64,000 nucleotides of DNA, taken from contig CAYYJS010000015.1 of assembly GCA_964472315.1 (NCBI GenBank), forward strand, positions 1 to 64,000. The letters run 5' to 3'. Under the pieces are notes generated by a model. That model searched no databases, was not told where the DNA came from, and worked only from the letters and a program-made list of their open reading frames with translations. A program made the translations under genes and the position numbers. Each line of letters starts with the position of its first letter. The first letter of the stretch is position 1. The DNA comes from CAYYJS01 sp964472315 (GTDB lineage: Bacteria; Verrucomicrobiota; Kiritimatiellia; UBA8416). Positions 17,966 to 26,458 of this stretch are shown here, in pieces.

Positions 17966-18724
17966 CTACGCTTCGTCGCCGACCTGCGCCATGACTTCGT
18001 CGCTCATGTCCATGTTGTTATAGACATCCTGGACATCGTCATTGTCTTCAAGCATGGAGACGAACTTAAGGACGGACTTCGCGACCGCGACATCGCTGAC
18101 GGCGACCGGCAGGGTCGGCAGCATGGTGACTTCCGCGCTGATCGTCGGGATGCCGGCTTCCGCGAGGGCGGCTACGACGCCCGAGAAGGCGGTCGGGTCG
18201 GTCAGGATCTCGTACTCCGCGCCATCGTTGGTCATATCCTCGGCGCCGGCATCCAGAACGATACCCATAAGCTTGTCTTCGGCGACGGCCGTCGTCTCGA
18301 CCAGCAACTGGCCCTTGCGCTCGAAACCGCGGGACACCGAGCCGGCCTGCGCGAAGCTCGATCCGTTCTTGCCGAAGATGTGGCGCACTTCCGCCGCCGC
18401 GCGGTTCCGGTTGTCGGTCAGAACCTTGACGACGACACCGACGCCGCCGGATGCATACCCTTCGTAAACCATTTCCTCAAGCTGACCGCCCTCGAGCTCG
18501 CCGGCACCCTTCTTGATGGCGCGGTCGATGTTGTCGCCGGGCATGTTGGCGGCCTTGGCCTTCTGCAGCAGCGTTCGTAGCGTGATGTTGGCGCTGGAAT
18601 CCTTGCCGCCCGCGCGCACGCTCACCATGATTTCTTTGGCCAGCCGGCTGAAAACGCGTCCGCGCTTGGCGTCCGCGGCGCCCTTCTTGTGCTTGATCGT
18701 CGCCCATTTACTATGTCCACTCAT
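17966..18724 (-). CDS. yebC: YebC/TACO1-family protein
   Basis: 252 residues starting at the ATG at 18724 (MSGHSKWATIKHKKGAADAKRG), the family's invariant N-terminus. YebC proteins have been described as transcriptional regulators, including of ruv genes, and as ribosome-associated factors that relieve stalling at proline stretches. The start overlaps the stop of the radical SAM gene (ATGA at 18721-18724), showing coupling. Adjacency to ruvC is common across bacteria. The frame upstream of the ATG belongs to the neighbouring gene. Confidence 0.95.
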   Translation of the reverse strand: MSGHSKWATIKHKKGAADAKRGRVFSRLAKEIMVSVRAGGKDSSANITLRTLLQKAKAANMPGDNIDRAIKKGAGELEGGQLEEMVYEGYASGGVGVVVKVLTDNRNRAAAEVRHIFGKNGSSFAQAGSVSRGFERKGQLLVETTAVAEDKLMGIVLDAGAEDMTNDGAEYEILTDPTAFSGVVAALAEAGIPTISAEVTMLPTLPVAVSDVAVAKSVLKFVSMLEDNDDVQDVYNNMDMSDEVMAQVGDEA

Positions 18725-19686
18725 GGCATTCCCTTTCTGACTGTTTCGCCGCACGCCGGCCGTGCGATACCGTTTCCGGCGGGCATCCGATGGCCCAGCA
18801 ACGCGGCGGGCGACGGTGTCCCGAATTCTTGAATCCAGCCGGCGTCAAAACCGAGCCGGTCGATCGCCTCGCATACCGTGTCGTATTCCTTCCTATCGAT
18901 GACGCGTCCCCAAGGCTCGTATTCCGAGGCCTGGTAGGCGGGTACGTATTGGGCCATGACGCTGACCGGCAACGTGACGCCAAGCGTCTCCGCGAGCCAT
19001 TCCAGGTTGCGGACCGCTTCGTCGGCATGACCAGGAAGGATGAGTAATCTACAGACCGTACCCGAAAGCGCAATCCCATTTTCATCGCAGACCAAAGGTC
19101 CCCGTTGCCGCCACATTTCCCGCAGCGCTTCCCGGGCGACCGTCACATAGTCCGGCGCGCCGGAGGCCTCGCGCGCCGTCTCCGGGTCGGCGTAGCGCAG
19201 GTCTGTCAGGTAGATGTCGACCATGTGGCCGTACGTTTGCAGGGTTTCGACGCGTTCGTAACCGCTGGTGTTGACGACGACAGGAATGCGTGGTCCGGAG
19301 TCGCACGCCCCGCGCCAGGCCGCCTCGATCTGCGGTAGCCAAGGCGTCGGGCTCACGAGGTTCCAGTTATGACAACCGGCCGTGCGCAGCGCTTCGAGAA
19401 CCCCGCGCAGACCATCCGTCGTCAGGTCGTCGCCCTTGCCCTCCTGGCTCCAGGGGAAGTTCTGACAGTAAAGGCAGTGCAGGGTGCAACGACTGAAGAA
19501 CACCGTGCCCGAGCCGCGTGTGCCGGAGATGGGGGGCTCCTCGCCGGCGTGCGGCCCATAGCGGAATACGCGCGGCTGCAAACCGGCTCGACAGAACCCC
19601 GTCGCGCCGGCCAGCCGATCGATGCCGCATTGCCGCGGGCACAGACCGCAGTTCGCAAGCGGCGCCGCTCTCCCCGTTGCCATCAT
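18721..19686 (-). CDS. PflA-like radical SAM protein
   Basis: 321 residues; two ATG codons at 19686 and 19683 are both plausible. The 4Fe-4S cluster motif CTLHCLYCQNF has the CxxxCxxC spacing of radical SAM enzymes and most resembles pyruvate-formate-lyase-activating-enzyme-like proteins. An additional N-terminal cysteine cluster (CGLCPRQCGID and GFCRAG) may bind a second cluster. The middle has LVSPTPW and VVVNTSGYE. This group often sits near AmmeMemoRadiSam genes, but none is seen here; instead the gene lies between an EF-G paralogue and yebC, coupled to yebC by ATGA. The substrate is unknown. Confidence 0.82.
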   Translation of the reverse strand: MMATGRAAPLANCGLCPRQCGIDRLAGATGFCRAGLQPRVFRYGPHAGEEPPISGTRGSGTVFFSRCTLHCLYCQNFPWSQEGKGDDLTTDGLRGVLEALRTAGCHNWNLVSPTPWLPQIEAAWRGACDSGPRIPVVVNTSGYERVETLQTYGHMVDIYLTDLRYADPETAREASGAPDYVTVAREALREMWRQRGPLVCDENGIALSGTVCRLLILPGHADEAVRNLEWLAETLGVTLPVSVMAQYVPAYQASEYEPWGRVIDRKEYDTVCEAIDRLGFDAGWIQEFGTPSPAALLGHRMPAGNGIARPACGETVRKGMP

Positions 19687-19695
19687 ACCGCCATG

Positions 19696-21726
19696 CTAGT
19701 CCTCATCCTCGACGTGCTTCGTGGCTTCCACGATCTTCTGCGTGATGTTCGCCGGCACGGTATCGTAACGCGTGAATTCCGTTTCGAACGAGCCGCGTCC
19801 GCCCGTGATACTGCGGAGTTCCGCGGCGTACCGGAACAGTTCCGACTGTGGCACTTCGGCGATGATCACCTGCATGCCTTCCTCGTTGCCCATTCCGAGA
19901 ATGCGTCCGCGCTTGTGGTTCAGGTCGCCGTTGACATCGCCCATGCAGTCGTCCGGAATCTTCACCTTGACCGTCATGATCGGCTCCAGCAGCACGGGCC
20001 GCGCGTTGCTCATGCCGTCCCGCAGCGCGCGGGACCCCGCGATCTTGAAGGCCACCTCCGACGAATCGACATCGTGGTACGAACCGTCATAGACCGTGAC
20101 CTTGACGTTCGTGACGGGGAAGCCGGCGACCGAGCCCTTCTGCATGCCCTCGACCAGGCCCTTCTGAATCGCGGGCAGGAAGTTCCCCGGAATCACGCCG
20201 CCGACGATCCCGTCGATGAACCATTCCTCCTCGTCCGGGCGCTTGGGCTCGACGCGGAGATAGACGTCGCCGTACTGCCCGCGGCCGCCCGACTGCTTCT
20301 TGTGCTTGTAGTGGCCTTCCCCCATGCCGGTGACGGTTTCGCGATAGGCCACTTTCGGCACGCTGAGCGTCACGTTGACGTTGCTGCGGGCCTTCATCAG
20401 ATCGACGGCCACGTCGAGATGGACGTCGCCGAGCCCTTTCAGGACCGTCTCGTGCGTTTCGCTGTTCCGTTCGACCGACAGCGTGGGGTCTTCCTCGGTG
20501 ACGCGCTGCAGGGCGACGCCGAGCTTGTCTTCGTCGGCCTGCGTCTTGGCGGCGACGGCCTGGAACATCACCGGGTTCGGGAACCGGATCGGGCGGCAGA
20601 CGATCTTGCTGCCGATGGCGCACAGCGAATCGCCGACGTGCGTATTCTTCAGCTTGGGAATGGCCACGATGTCGCCCGCCGTCGCGGAGGCGATGTGTTC
20701 CTGTTTCTTGCCGTTGATCTCCAGCAGATTGCCGAACTTCTCCTTGTGGTCCCGCGTGGCGTTGAAAATCTCGCTGTCGGGTGTGAGCGTGCCGCCGAAC
20801 ACGCGCACGAAGGTGAGTTGACCGACGAACGCATCGTTGACCGACCGGAAGACGAGGCCCGCGAACGGCGCCTCCGGCGCGGTATCGATCGCGTTGCCCT
20901 CGGCATCCTTCGCGGCGTGCGAGGACGGCGACGGAAACAGCCGGCAGATGCCGTTGAGAAGCTCGACGATACCGACCTGCTTCGGCGCCATGGTGACGAA
21001 AACGGGAATGAACGCGCCCCGTGCGACGGCATCGACGAGTCCCTTGCCGATCTCTTCCGGGGAGAGGTCCTCTCCGCCGAGGTATTTCTCGATCATCGTG
21101 TCATCGGTCTCGGCGGCCAGTTCCACGAGACCGCCCTTGATCTCGGCAAGCTGTTCCGCCAGGTCCGCCGGGATGTCCCGGGCCGCCAGAATATCGATGA
21201 CGCCGCCACCGGTCGTCGGGAGCATGACGGGCACGCAGGCGCTGCCGAACGTGGCCTGGATATCGGTCAGAACGGTGGCGAAGTCGGTGTTGTCCTTGTC
21301 GAGCCCCGTGATCACGATTCCCTTGGCCTGCAGCCCGCGATCGCTGCAGCAGCGCATGGCGCGGTGCGTGCCGACCTGAATGCCGGATGAGGCGTCGATG
21401 ACGATCAGGCCCGCATCGGCGGCGCGGGCGGCGGCGATCGTGGCGCCAAAGAAGTCCATGTACCCCGGTGTGTCCGTGAAGACCAGCCCCATTTCCTTGC
21501 CGCTATCGGCCTTGTAGGTGGCGCTGAACGTCTTGGCGAAGATGGAGATCTCGCGCGCCTTCTCCAGCTCCGTGTAGTCCGCCATGCTCGTTCCGTTGGC
21601 CGGCGTGCCGAGGCGGTCGTTGAGTCCCAGTTTGTGCAGCAGGGCATCCACCAGTGTCGTCTTGCCGCTACCGGTGTGCCCCACGAATACAACGTTGCGG
21701 AGGTTTGCGATCGGGATGTTCTTCAT
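19696..21726 (-). CDS. EF-G-like translational GTPase (FusA2-type paralogue)
   Basis: 676 residues with the EF-G domain series: G domain, domain II, and domains III-V ending in the IMTVKVKIPDDCMGDVNGDL region. The P-loop is GHTGSGKTTL, not the AHIDAGKTT of canonical EF-G, G3 is FTDTPGY, and the usual NKxD guanine-specificity motif is replaced by TGLD (VITGLDKDN). These mark a divergent paralogue rather than the housekeeping factor. It heads the operon with the radical SAM, yebC and ruvCAB genes (9 bases to the next gene). Its role may be in translation under stress or ribosome handling; this is not demonstrated. Confidence 0.85.
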   Translation of the reverse strand: MKNIPIANLRNVVFVGHTGSGKTTLVDALLHKLGLNDRLGTPANGTSMADYTELEKAREISIFAKTFSATYKADSGKEMGLVFTDTPGYMDFFGATIAAARAADAGLIVIDASSGIQVGTHRAMRCCSDRGLQAKGIVITGLDKDNTDFATVLTDIQATFGSACVPVMLPTTGGGVIDILAARDIPADLAEQLAEIKGGLVELAAETDDTMIEKYLGGEDLSPEEIGKGLVDAVARGAFIPVFVTMAPKQVGIVELLNGICRLFPSPSSHAAKDAEGNAIDTAPEAPFAGLVFRSVNDAFVGQLTFVRVFGGTLTPDSEIFNATRDHKEKFGNLLEINGKKQEHIASATAGDIVAIPKLKNTHVGDSLCAIGSKIVCRPIRFPNPVMFQAVAAKTQADEDKLGVALQRVTEEDPTLSVERNSETHETVLKGLGDVHLDVAVDLMKARSNVNVTLSVPKVAYRETVTGMGEGHYKHKKQSGGRGQYGDVYLRVEPKRPDEEEWFIDGIVGGVIPGNFLPAIQKGLVEGMQKGSVAGFPVTNVKVTVYDGSYHDVDSSEVAFKIAGSRALRDGMSNARPVLLEPIMTVKVKIPDDCMGDVNGDLNHKRGRILGMGNEEGMQVIIAEVPQSELFRYAAELRSITGGRGSFETEFTRYDTVPANITQKIVEATKHVEDED

Positions 21727-21882
21727 GCGCCTGTTGTCCTCGCTTTCCTGGTTCTACGACACCTAACCCTCGACCATTGCTGATCACCGTCGAAACTCGT
21801 GCCCTCGATAGCGGACTCGTTAGAGGCGGCAGTATGTCATAGCGTCCGGCGGGATGCAACCGGGAACGTGGCCTGGCTTTGC

Positions 21883-21908
21883 GCATTTGGGGGCCGCATT
21901 TGGGGGCC
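21883..21908. repeat. 13-bp perfect tandem duplication
   Basis: GCATTTGGGGGCC occurs twice end to end in the 244-base gap between the EF-G-like gene and the transglutaminase-like gene. No other feature is evident in that gap, which should contain the promoter for the minus-strand EF-G operon. Confidence 0.7.
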
Positions 21909-21970
21909 GGATGCAGACCGACGTGCCGATGACATCGAATCCCCATATGCAGCATCCGTTGGCCGGCGGA

Positions 21971-23689
21971 TCAGGCGTCGATCGGCAGGGCCCAGGTGGC
22001 GGGCGCCAGTTGCTTGCCGGTCGGGAAGGTCGTGACGACCGCGGCCGCGGCGACGGTGGCGGTGTCCGCGGCGATGGTGATGGTGACGGGCGCGGTATCG
22101 CGGGCCAAAAGGATAGTGGCGAGCAGGATCGCCTTTTCGACGCCGTCGCCGCGTCCGTAGTTCCAGACTTCGTCAGGCTGCGCGAGGCGTCCGGCGTCAT
22201 CGTAAATCGACACGGCGGGCATCGCCTGGAGCCGTGCGACCAGGGCGTCCGGCGCAAGCGCCTCGGCGCCGCGGATGCAGACCGGGTTGCGTTGCGTACA
22301 GGCCAGCAGGAAGGGTTCCGGCTCGGTCGCCTTCAGATCCCGGTAGGCGTAGAAGGCGAGATTCGCCACGGGGTTGACGTCGCGGATGGATGCGAGTCGC
22401 GCGATGATGGCGTCGCGGGACATCGCGGGTGCGATGCCCAGCGGGACTGCCGCGGCGGCGAACCGCTTGGCGGCATCCGGCAGGCGCGGCCGCGTATGGC
22501 AGAAGGCGACGAGGTTCTCGAGCGCGACCTCGGCGTTGAGGCAGTCCGACGCGAACTGCTTCTTCAGCAGTTCCAGATCCGCCGCGCGGTCGATGTCCGG
22601 CTTGTGCTGGTCGATAAACGCCTCGAGATCGTTGAGTACGATGCGGCGGGGCAGCCGGCAACGCTCGAAATCCTCGAACTCGACTTCCGCGAGCAGTTTA
22701 TCGCGCGTGTTGTCCGTGATCTTGTAGGAACTGCCGTCCTCGTACTTGAACGCCCGCTCCAGCGGAATGTACAGATCGCTGCCGCGGATGGGGCAGCGTA
22801 GCTGGAAGCACCGTTGCATGTCGCCGCTGTTGCGGAAGAAGTTGCCGAGGATCTCCTTGGTCAGGGGCGTGGTCAGGAATTCGCCGAGCCGTGTCGAAAA
22901 ACGGCGATAGGCCTCCGGGTCGATGGTGGCGTCCTCGTAGAGCGTGTGAATATGGCCGGTCTCGTGGGCCACGAGGGTCACCCGTTCGTTCTCGAGGGCG
23001 CGCCGGGCCTGGGCGGAGAGGGCCGTGCCGTTGAACCACATGGTCTTGGTCACGAGCCGGCGGTTGTTGGTCAGAATCCCGTCGTTGATATCGACGAAGT
23101 TCTGCGAATGAAGGGGGGTTGCCAGGAGAAAAATGTCGGCGAGCGGGACGCCGGCGATGACGAAAAGCGCGGCGGCGTAGAGCGCCGCGAGGGAAACGCA
23201 TTCGCCCGCGCCAGTGGCGTAGCCGTCGCGGTGCATGAAGGCATCCATGGCTTCCACCGTTTCGGTCTTCCAGTAGGGGATGACGTTGCCCGAGTACTTG
23301 TCGAGACCGAAGTGCGTGCGGATGTCGATGTCGAAGTAGTACTTGTCGCCCTCGTAGCCGAAGAGCGCGTTGGATTGGGCGAGGGCCTTCTCGTCGATGA
23401 GCCCGCGGAAACGTGCCAGTTCGGTCTCGGTGGTTGTCAGTCCCCAGGTGTCGAGGTCGAGGTTGAATGCGTAACGATCCATGATGTACTGCTTCAGCCG
23501 GGTGATGCGCCGGTAGGGCTTCATGGAAGCGACACCGTCGAACCAGGGGTCCTCCCGCCATTTCCAGATGCGCGGGGACATGAGGTTCGCGAGGAGCAGC
23601 GCGTACATCAGTTCCGGGAAGATGAAGACCTCCATGTCGGAAAGCGTGACGGCGGACGATTTCTTCTGCAGGTCGGTTCGTGTGTTCAT
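21971..23689 (-). CDS. Large unknown protein with a transglutaminase-like region
   Basis: 572 residues from the ATG at 23689 (MNTRTDLQKKSS); the open frame continues upstream into sequence antisense to maf. No named full-length family is recognised. Residues 150-205 resemble a transglutaminase/cysteine-protease core: GAGECVSLAALYAAAL with Cys164 heading a helix, LHSQNFVDI with His194, and Asp200, in the usual Cys-His-Asp order. Further on is HETGH (242-246), matching an HExxH zinc motif, though this may be chance. No signal peptide, so probably cytoplasmic. Flanked by a long gap and by the divergently oriented maf gene; no operon partner. Confidence 0.6.
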   Translation of the reverse strand: MNTRTDLQKKSSAVTLSDMEVFIFPELMYALLLANLMSPRIWKWREDPWFDGVASMKPYRRITRLKQYIMDRYAFNLDLDTWGLTTTETELARFRGLIDEKALAQSNALFGYEGDKYYFDIDIRTHFGLDKYSGNVIPYWKTETVEAMDAFMHRDGYATGAGECVSLAALYAAALFVIAGVPLADIFLLATPLHSQNFVDINDGILTNNRRLVTKTMWFNGTALSAQARRALENERVTLVAHETGHIHTLYEDATIDPEAYRRFSTRLGEFLTTPLTKEILGNFFRNSGDMQRCFQLRCPIRGSDLYIPLERAFKYEDGSSYKITDNTRDKLLAEVEFEDFERCRLPRRIVLNDLEAFIDQHKPDIDRAADLELLKKQFASDCLNAEVALENLVAFCHTRPRLPDAAKRFAAAAVPLGIAPAMSRDAIIARLASIRDVNPVANLAFYAYRDLKATEPEPFLLACTQRNPVCIRGAEALAPDALVARLQAMPAVSIYDDAGRLAQPDEVWNYGRGDGVEKAILLATILLARDTAPVTITIAADTATVAAAAVVTTFPTGKQLAPATWALPIDA

Positions 23690-23806
23690 GGTGGGGTGTA
23701 GTTTCGGTAACGGTCGGTCGGAGCGCAAGGGATTTGTGGGGAGGGCTGTCACGGAGGGATGCTCCGGTGGCGGAGGGAGAACTTGCGATGGGGGCGTGAA
23801 TCGGAC

Positions 23807-24442
23807 ATGATGCGGCGCATGTGCAGGGAACGGTTGATATTGGCCTCGAGGTCGCCCCGGCGGCGTCATCTCCTGGCGGCGTACGGCGCGGTTTTCGATG
23901 TGATGGTTCCCGCGGTCGACGAAGTCCACTGGGACGACCGGCCGGTGGATACGGTACGCGAGAATGCGCGGCGCAAGGCGGCGTGGTGTCGGGCGCGGGT
24001 GTCCGGGGCGGCGGTGATCGCCGCGGATACCGTGGTGGTCTTCGAGGGGCGGGCGATCGGCAAGCCGCGCGATCCGGCGGAGGCGCGCGGGTTGCTGCGA
24101 TCGTTCTCGGGGTGCCGCCAGACGGTGCATTCGGGGGTCGCGATGCTGTTTCCCGGTGTCGCCGACGACCTGTGCGTGGCGACCTCGGAAGTGCTCTTCC
24201 GCGACCTGGATGCCGCGACGATCGACCGTTACGTCGCCCTTGTCGATCCGCTCGACAAGGCGGGCGGGTACGATATCGACCAACAGGGCGAGTTGATCAT
24301 CATGGATCACACCGGTTCCTTGAGCAACATCATGGGGTTGCCGATGGAGGTTGTCGGGCCGTGGCTTGTCCGTCATGGCCTGACGGAGGCGCGGCCCGCG
24401 CGGCCGGACGCGACGGCCGGGGTGAGGGAGGGCGGGATATGA
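23807..24442 (+). CDS. maf: Maf-family nucleotide pyrophosphatase
   Basis: About 211 residues. The start is uncertain: ATG codons at 23807, 23810 and 23819 all precede the conserved RLILASRSPRRRHLL, and none has a good ribosome site. Also present are VIAADTVVVFEG, GKPRDPAEA, the PLDKAGGYDID segment and the NIMGLPME C-terminus, all typical of Maf/YhdE enzymes that hydrolyse dTTP/UTP or modified nucleotides and limit their misincorporation. Its stop overlaps the start of the dihydrouridine synthase gene (ATGA at 24439-24442). Confidence 0.92.
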   Translation: MMRRMCRERLILASRSPRRRHLLAAYGAVFDVMVPAVDEVHWDDRPVDTVRENARRKAAWCRARVSGAAVIAADTVVVFEGRAIGKPRDPAEARGLLRSFSGCRQTVHSGVAMLFPGVADDLCVATSEVLFRDLDAATIDRYVALVDPLDKAGGYDIDQQGELIIMDHTGSLSNIMGLPMEVVGPWLVRHGLTEARPARPDATAGVREGGI

Positions 24443-25473
24443 CGCCGTTGCGGATTGGCACATTGACGATTCCGTTTCCGGTGGTGCTGGCGCCGATGGC
24501 GGGGTACACCGATGCGGCCATGCGGTCGATATGCGTGGGGTATGGCGCCGGTCTGACCTATACGGAAGTGGTCAACGCGGACGGGTTGGTGCGCGGGTCG
24601 AAGCTGACCTGGCACTTGCTTCACACGTTCCCGGAGGAGCGGCCGGTGGTGGCGCACCTGTACGGGTCCGATCCGGGCGTGATGGCGGAAGCCGCGCGCG
24701 AGGTCGATCTCCTGCACCGGTTCGACGCGATCGACATCAACTGCGGGTGTCCGGTGCGGAAGATCGTGGCCAAGGGCGCGGGGGCGGCGCTCATGGCATC
24801 GCCGGAACGTATCCAGGCCATCGTGGCGGCGGTCGTCGCGGCGGTCTCCGTGCCCGTGACGGTGAAGACGCGTATCGGGCTCGACCCCCGGCACGTCAAC
24901 ATCGCCGAGGTGGCGGCCGCGGCGGAAGCGGGCGGCGCCGCCGCCATTGCCATCCATGGGCGGCTGGCGAGCAACCATCACCGTGGGCCGTCGGACTGGG
25001 ACTTGATCGCGCGGACCAAGTCCGAACGACGGATCCCCGTGATCGGCAACGGGGGGATCGAGACGGCGGCGGATGCGCCGCGCATGCTGGCGGCCACGGG
25101 CGTGGACGGCGTCATGGTGGGGCGGGCGGCGGTGGGCGCGCCGTGGATATTCCAGGATATCCGGCATCTGCTCGAAGGATCGGCGCCGCACCCGCATCCG
25201 CTGACGGAAGTGCATGCGGTCGTGGGCGAGCAGCTTCGGCGGCTGGTGCTGGTCAAGGAACTCGAGCAAACGTTGCGGCGGCGCAGTTCGCTCACGGCCG
25301 ATGCCGCCGCCGCGCTGCACTTCCGGGCGCACCTGTTTCAGTACCTGCACGGGTTAAGGAACTGGGCCGATGTCCGGCGGCGGCTGGACACGATGAATTC
25401 GAGCGAGGCGGTCATGCGGGCGGTCGAGCTGGTGATCGGGCGGCAGGAGTCTCGCGCGGGCGGGGCGGACTGA
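24439..25473 (+). CDS. dusB: tRNA-dihydrouridine synthase (DusB-like)
   Basis: 344 residues. FMN-dependent TIM barrel with VVLAPMAGYTDAAMRS at the N-terminus, the catalytic cysteine in INCGCPVRKI, IHGRLASNHHRGPSDW and the FMN phosphate-binding GNGGIETAAD and GVMVGRAAVGAPWIF. It reduces uridine in tRNA D-loops. GGGAGGGCGGG lies in front of the ATG within the maf coding region, and the 4-base overlap makes a maf-dus operon. DusB against other Dus subgroups is judged from overall motif pattern. Confidence 0.92.
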   Translation: MTPLRIGTLTIPFPVVLAPMAGYTDAAMRSICVGYGAGLTYTEVVNADGLVRGSKLTWHLLHTFPEERPVVAHLYGSDPGVMAEAAREVDLLHRFDAIDINCGCPVRKIVAKGAGAALMASPERIQAIVAAVVAAVSVPVTVKTRIGLDPRHVNIAEVAAAAEAGGAAAIAIHGRLASNHHRGPSDWDLIARTKSERRIPVIGNGGIETAADAPRMLAATGVDGVMVGRAAVGAPWIFQDIRHLLEGSAPHPHPLTEVHAVVGEQLRRLVLVKELEQTLRRRSSLTADAAAALHFRAHLFQYLHGLRNWADVRRRLDTMNSSEAVMRAVELVIGRQESRAGGAD

Positions 25474-25500
25474 CGGCATGCGGCCGGGCGGTCGCGTCAG
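25470..25500. terminator. Inverted repeat between convergent dus and DUF486 genes
   Basis: CTGACG at 25470-25475 pairs with CGTCAG at 25495-25500, and both stop codons lie within it. Its position between convergent genes suits a bidirectional terminator, but there is no T-run. Confidence 0.3.
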
Positions 25501-25904
25501 GTGTGCGGCTGAACGGCGGGCGCGGCATGCGATGCCGTCGTCGGTTCCGGTTTCGTCTTGCCGGGGTCCCGGAAGATGAAGAACACGGCGCCGAGCAGGC
25601 ACATCGCCGCCCAGACGTAGTTCCACGACCACGACTGGCGCATGTAGAGAATCGCGAAGGGCACGAAGATCGAGAGCGTGATCACCTCCTGGATGATCTT
25701 GAGCTGTGCCAGCGACAGGGACGCGTAGCCGATCCGGTTGGCCGGCACCTGGAACAGGTATTCGCACAGCGCGATGCACCAACTCGCCAGCGCGGCCAGC
25801 AGCCAGGGCTTGTGCGCCATGTCCTTGAGATGCGCATACCAGGCGAAGGTCATAAACGTATTGGATATCAGCAGCAGCACGACAGTCTTCGCAACGGGAT
25901 GCAT
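25497..25904 (-). CDS. DUF486/DMT-type small membrane protein
   Basis: 135 residues from the ATG at 25904 (MHPVAKTVVLLLISNTFM), with GGAGA just upstream. Four hydrophobic helices and the conserved NTFMTFAWYAHLK, WCIALCEYLFQVPANRIGY and QLKIIQEVITL segments identify the DUF486 family, whose members look like half of a drug/metabolite transporter and probably act as dimers. Substrate unknown. It faces dusB convergently; upstream is the degraded nuclease remnant and tRNA-Gly, so it is probably transcribed alone. Confidence 0.85.
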   Translation of the reverse strand: MHPVAKTVVLLLISNTFMTFAWYAHLKDMAHKPWLLAALASWCIALCEYLFQVPANRIGYASLSLAQLKIIQEVITLSIFVPFAILYMRQSWSWNYVWAAMCLLGAVFFIFRDPGKTKPEPTTASHAAPAVQPHT

Positions 25905-26020
25905 ATTTCTCCTTCCACGCGCGCGTGGCGGTCGGCCGCGATGGCGCGGCGCCTGTTCAACCGTTTCGCCATGAAGATAAGGGGCGATGCCGGCCCAACG
26001 CAAGGGCAATGGGGCAGGTG

Positions 26021-26165
26021 AGCAGGTCGTCGAACCGAGCGGTTTCCAGAAAGGCAGCCAGCCGGTTTAGCGTTTCTTCTTGATAGGCTTTGGTGCATCC
26101 TGACGTACATATCCATCTGGCCGATGTCTTGATGTGTCAATTCTTCGCTCTTCAGGTCAAAGGAA
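26021..26165 (-). pseudogene. Remnant of a YhcG/DUF1016-type PDDEXK nuclease gene
   Basis: In one minus-strand frame 26090-26165 encodes FDLKSEELTHQDIGQMDMYV followed by RMHQ, which matches the conserved DLK...LTHxDIGQMxMYV segment of DUF1016 PDDEXK proteins. Immediately after, the readable protein jumps frame to AYQEETLNRLAAFLETARFD, with no start codon and no upstream nuclease core, so this is a decayed fragment. It sits just upstream of tRNA-Gly, a common integration neighbourhood. The rest of the 25905-26258 gap holds nothing else I can identify. Confidence 0.5.
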
Positions 26166-26258
26166 ACGGGGAAGAGGATCGGTGGACGAGAGCGGGCGAC
26201 GATCCCCATTATCGTTGTGAATTGAGATGCGTTTGCCCTGCCTTGTGAGTTCACGGAC

Positions 26259-26286
26259 TTGACTACTGGGTTTGAGCCTGTAAAGT
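26259..26286 (+). promoter_or_regulatory. Promoter for tRNA-Gly
   Basis: TTGACT (26259-26264), a 16-base spacer and TAAAGT (26281-26286), ending 15 bases before the mature tRNA 5' end. Confidence 0.55.
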
Positions 26287-26301
26287 GCATGCTCTGTATA
26301 A

Positions 26302-26375
26302 GCGGGCGTAGTTCAATGGTAGAACTCCAGCCTTCCAAGCTGGCCACGTGGGTTCGATTCCCATCGCCCGCTCCA
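26302..26375 (+). tRNA. tRNA-Gly (anticodon TCC), CCA encoded
   Basis: The acceptor stem GCGGGCG pairs with CGCCCGC, the anticodon arm CCAGC-CTTCCAA-GCTGG presents TCC, and the T arm contains GGTTCGATTC. The discriminator T at 26372 is followed by a genomically encoded CCA. Confidence 0.97.
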
Positions 26376-26458
26376 TCCTTTTTGGCGGAGAAGCCTCGGC
26401 TCCATGCGGCCCGGTGGGGTTCTTCGCACGGTTGAACGGTCCAAGGGAGCCCGGACGC

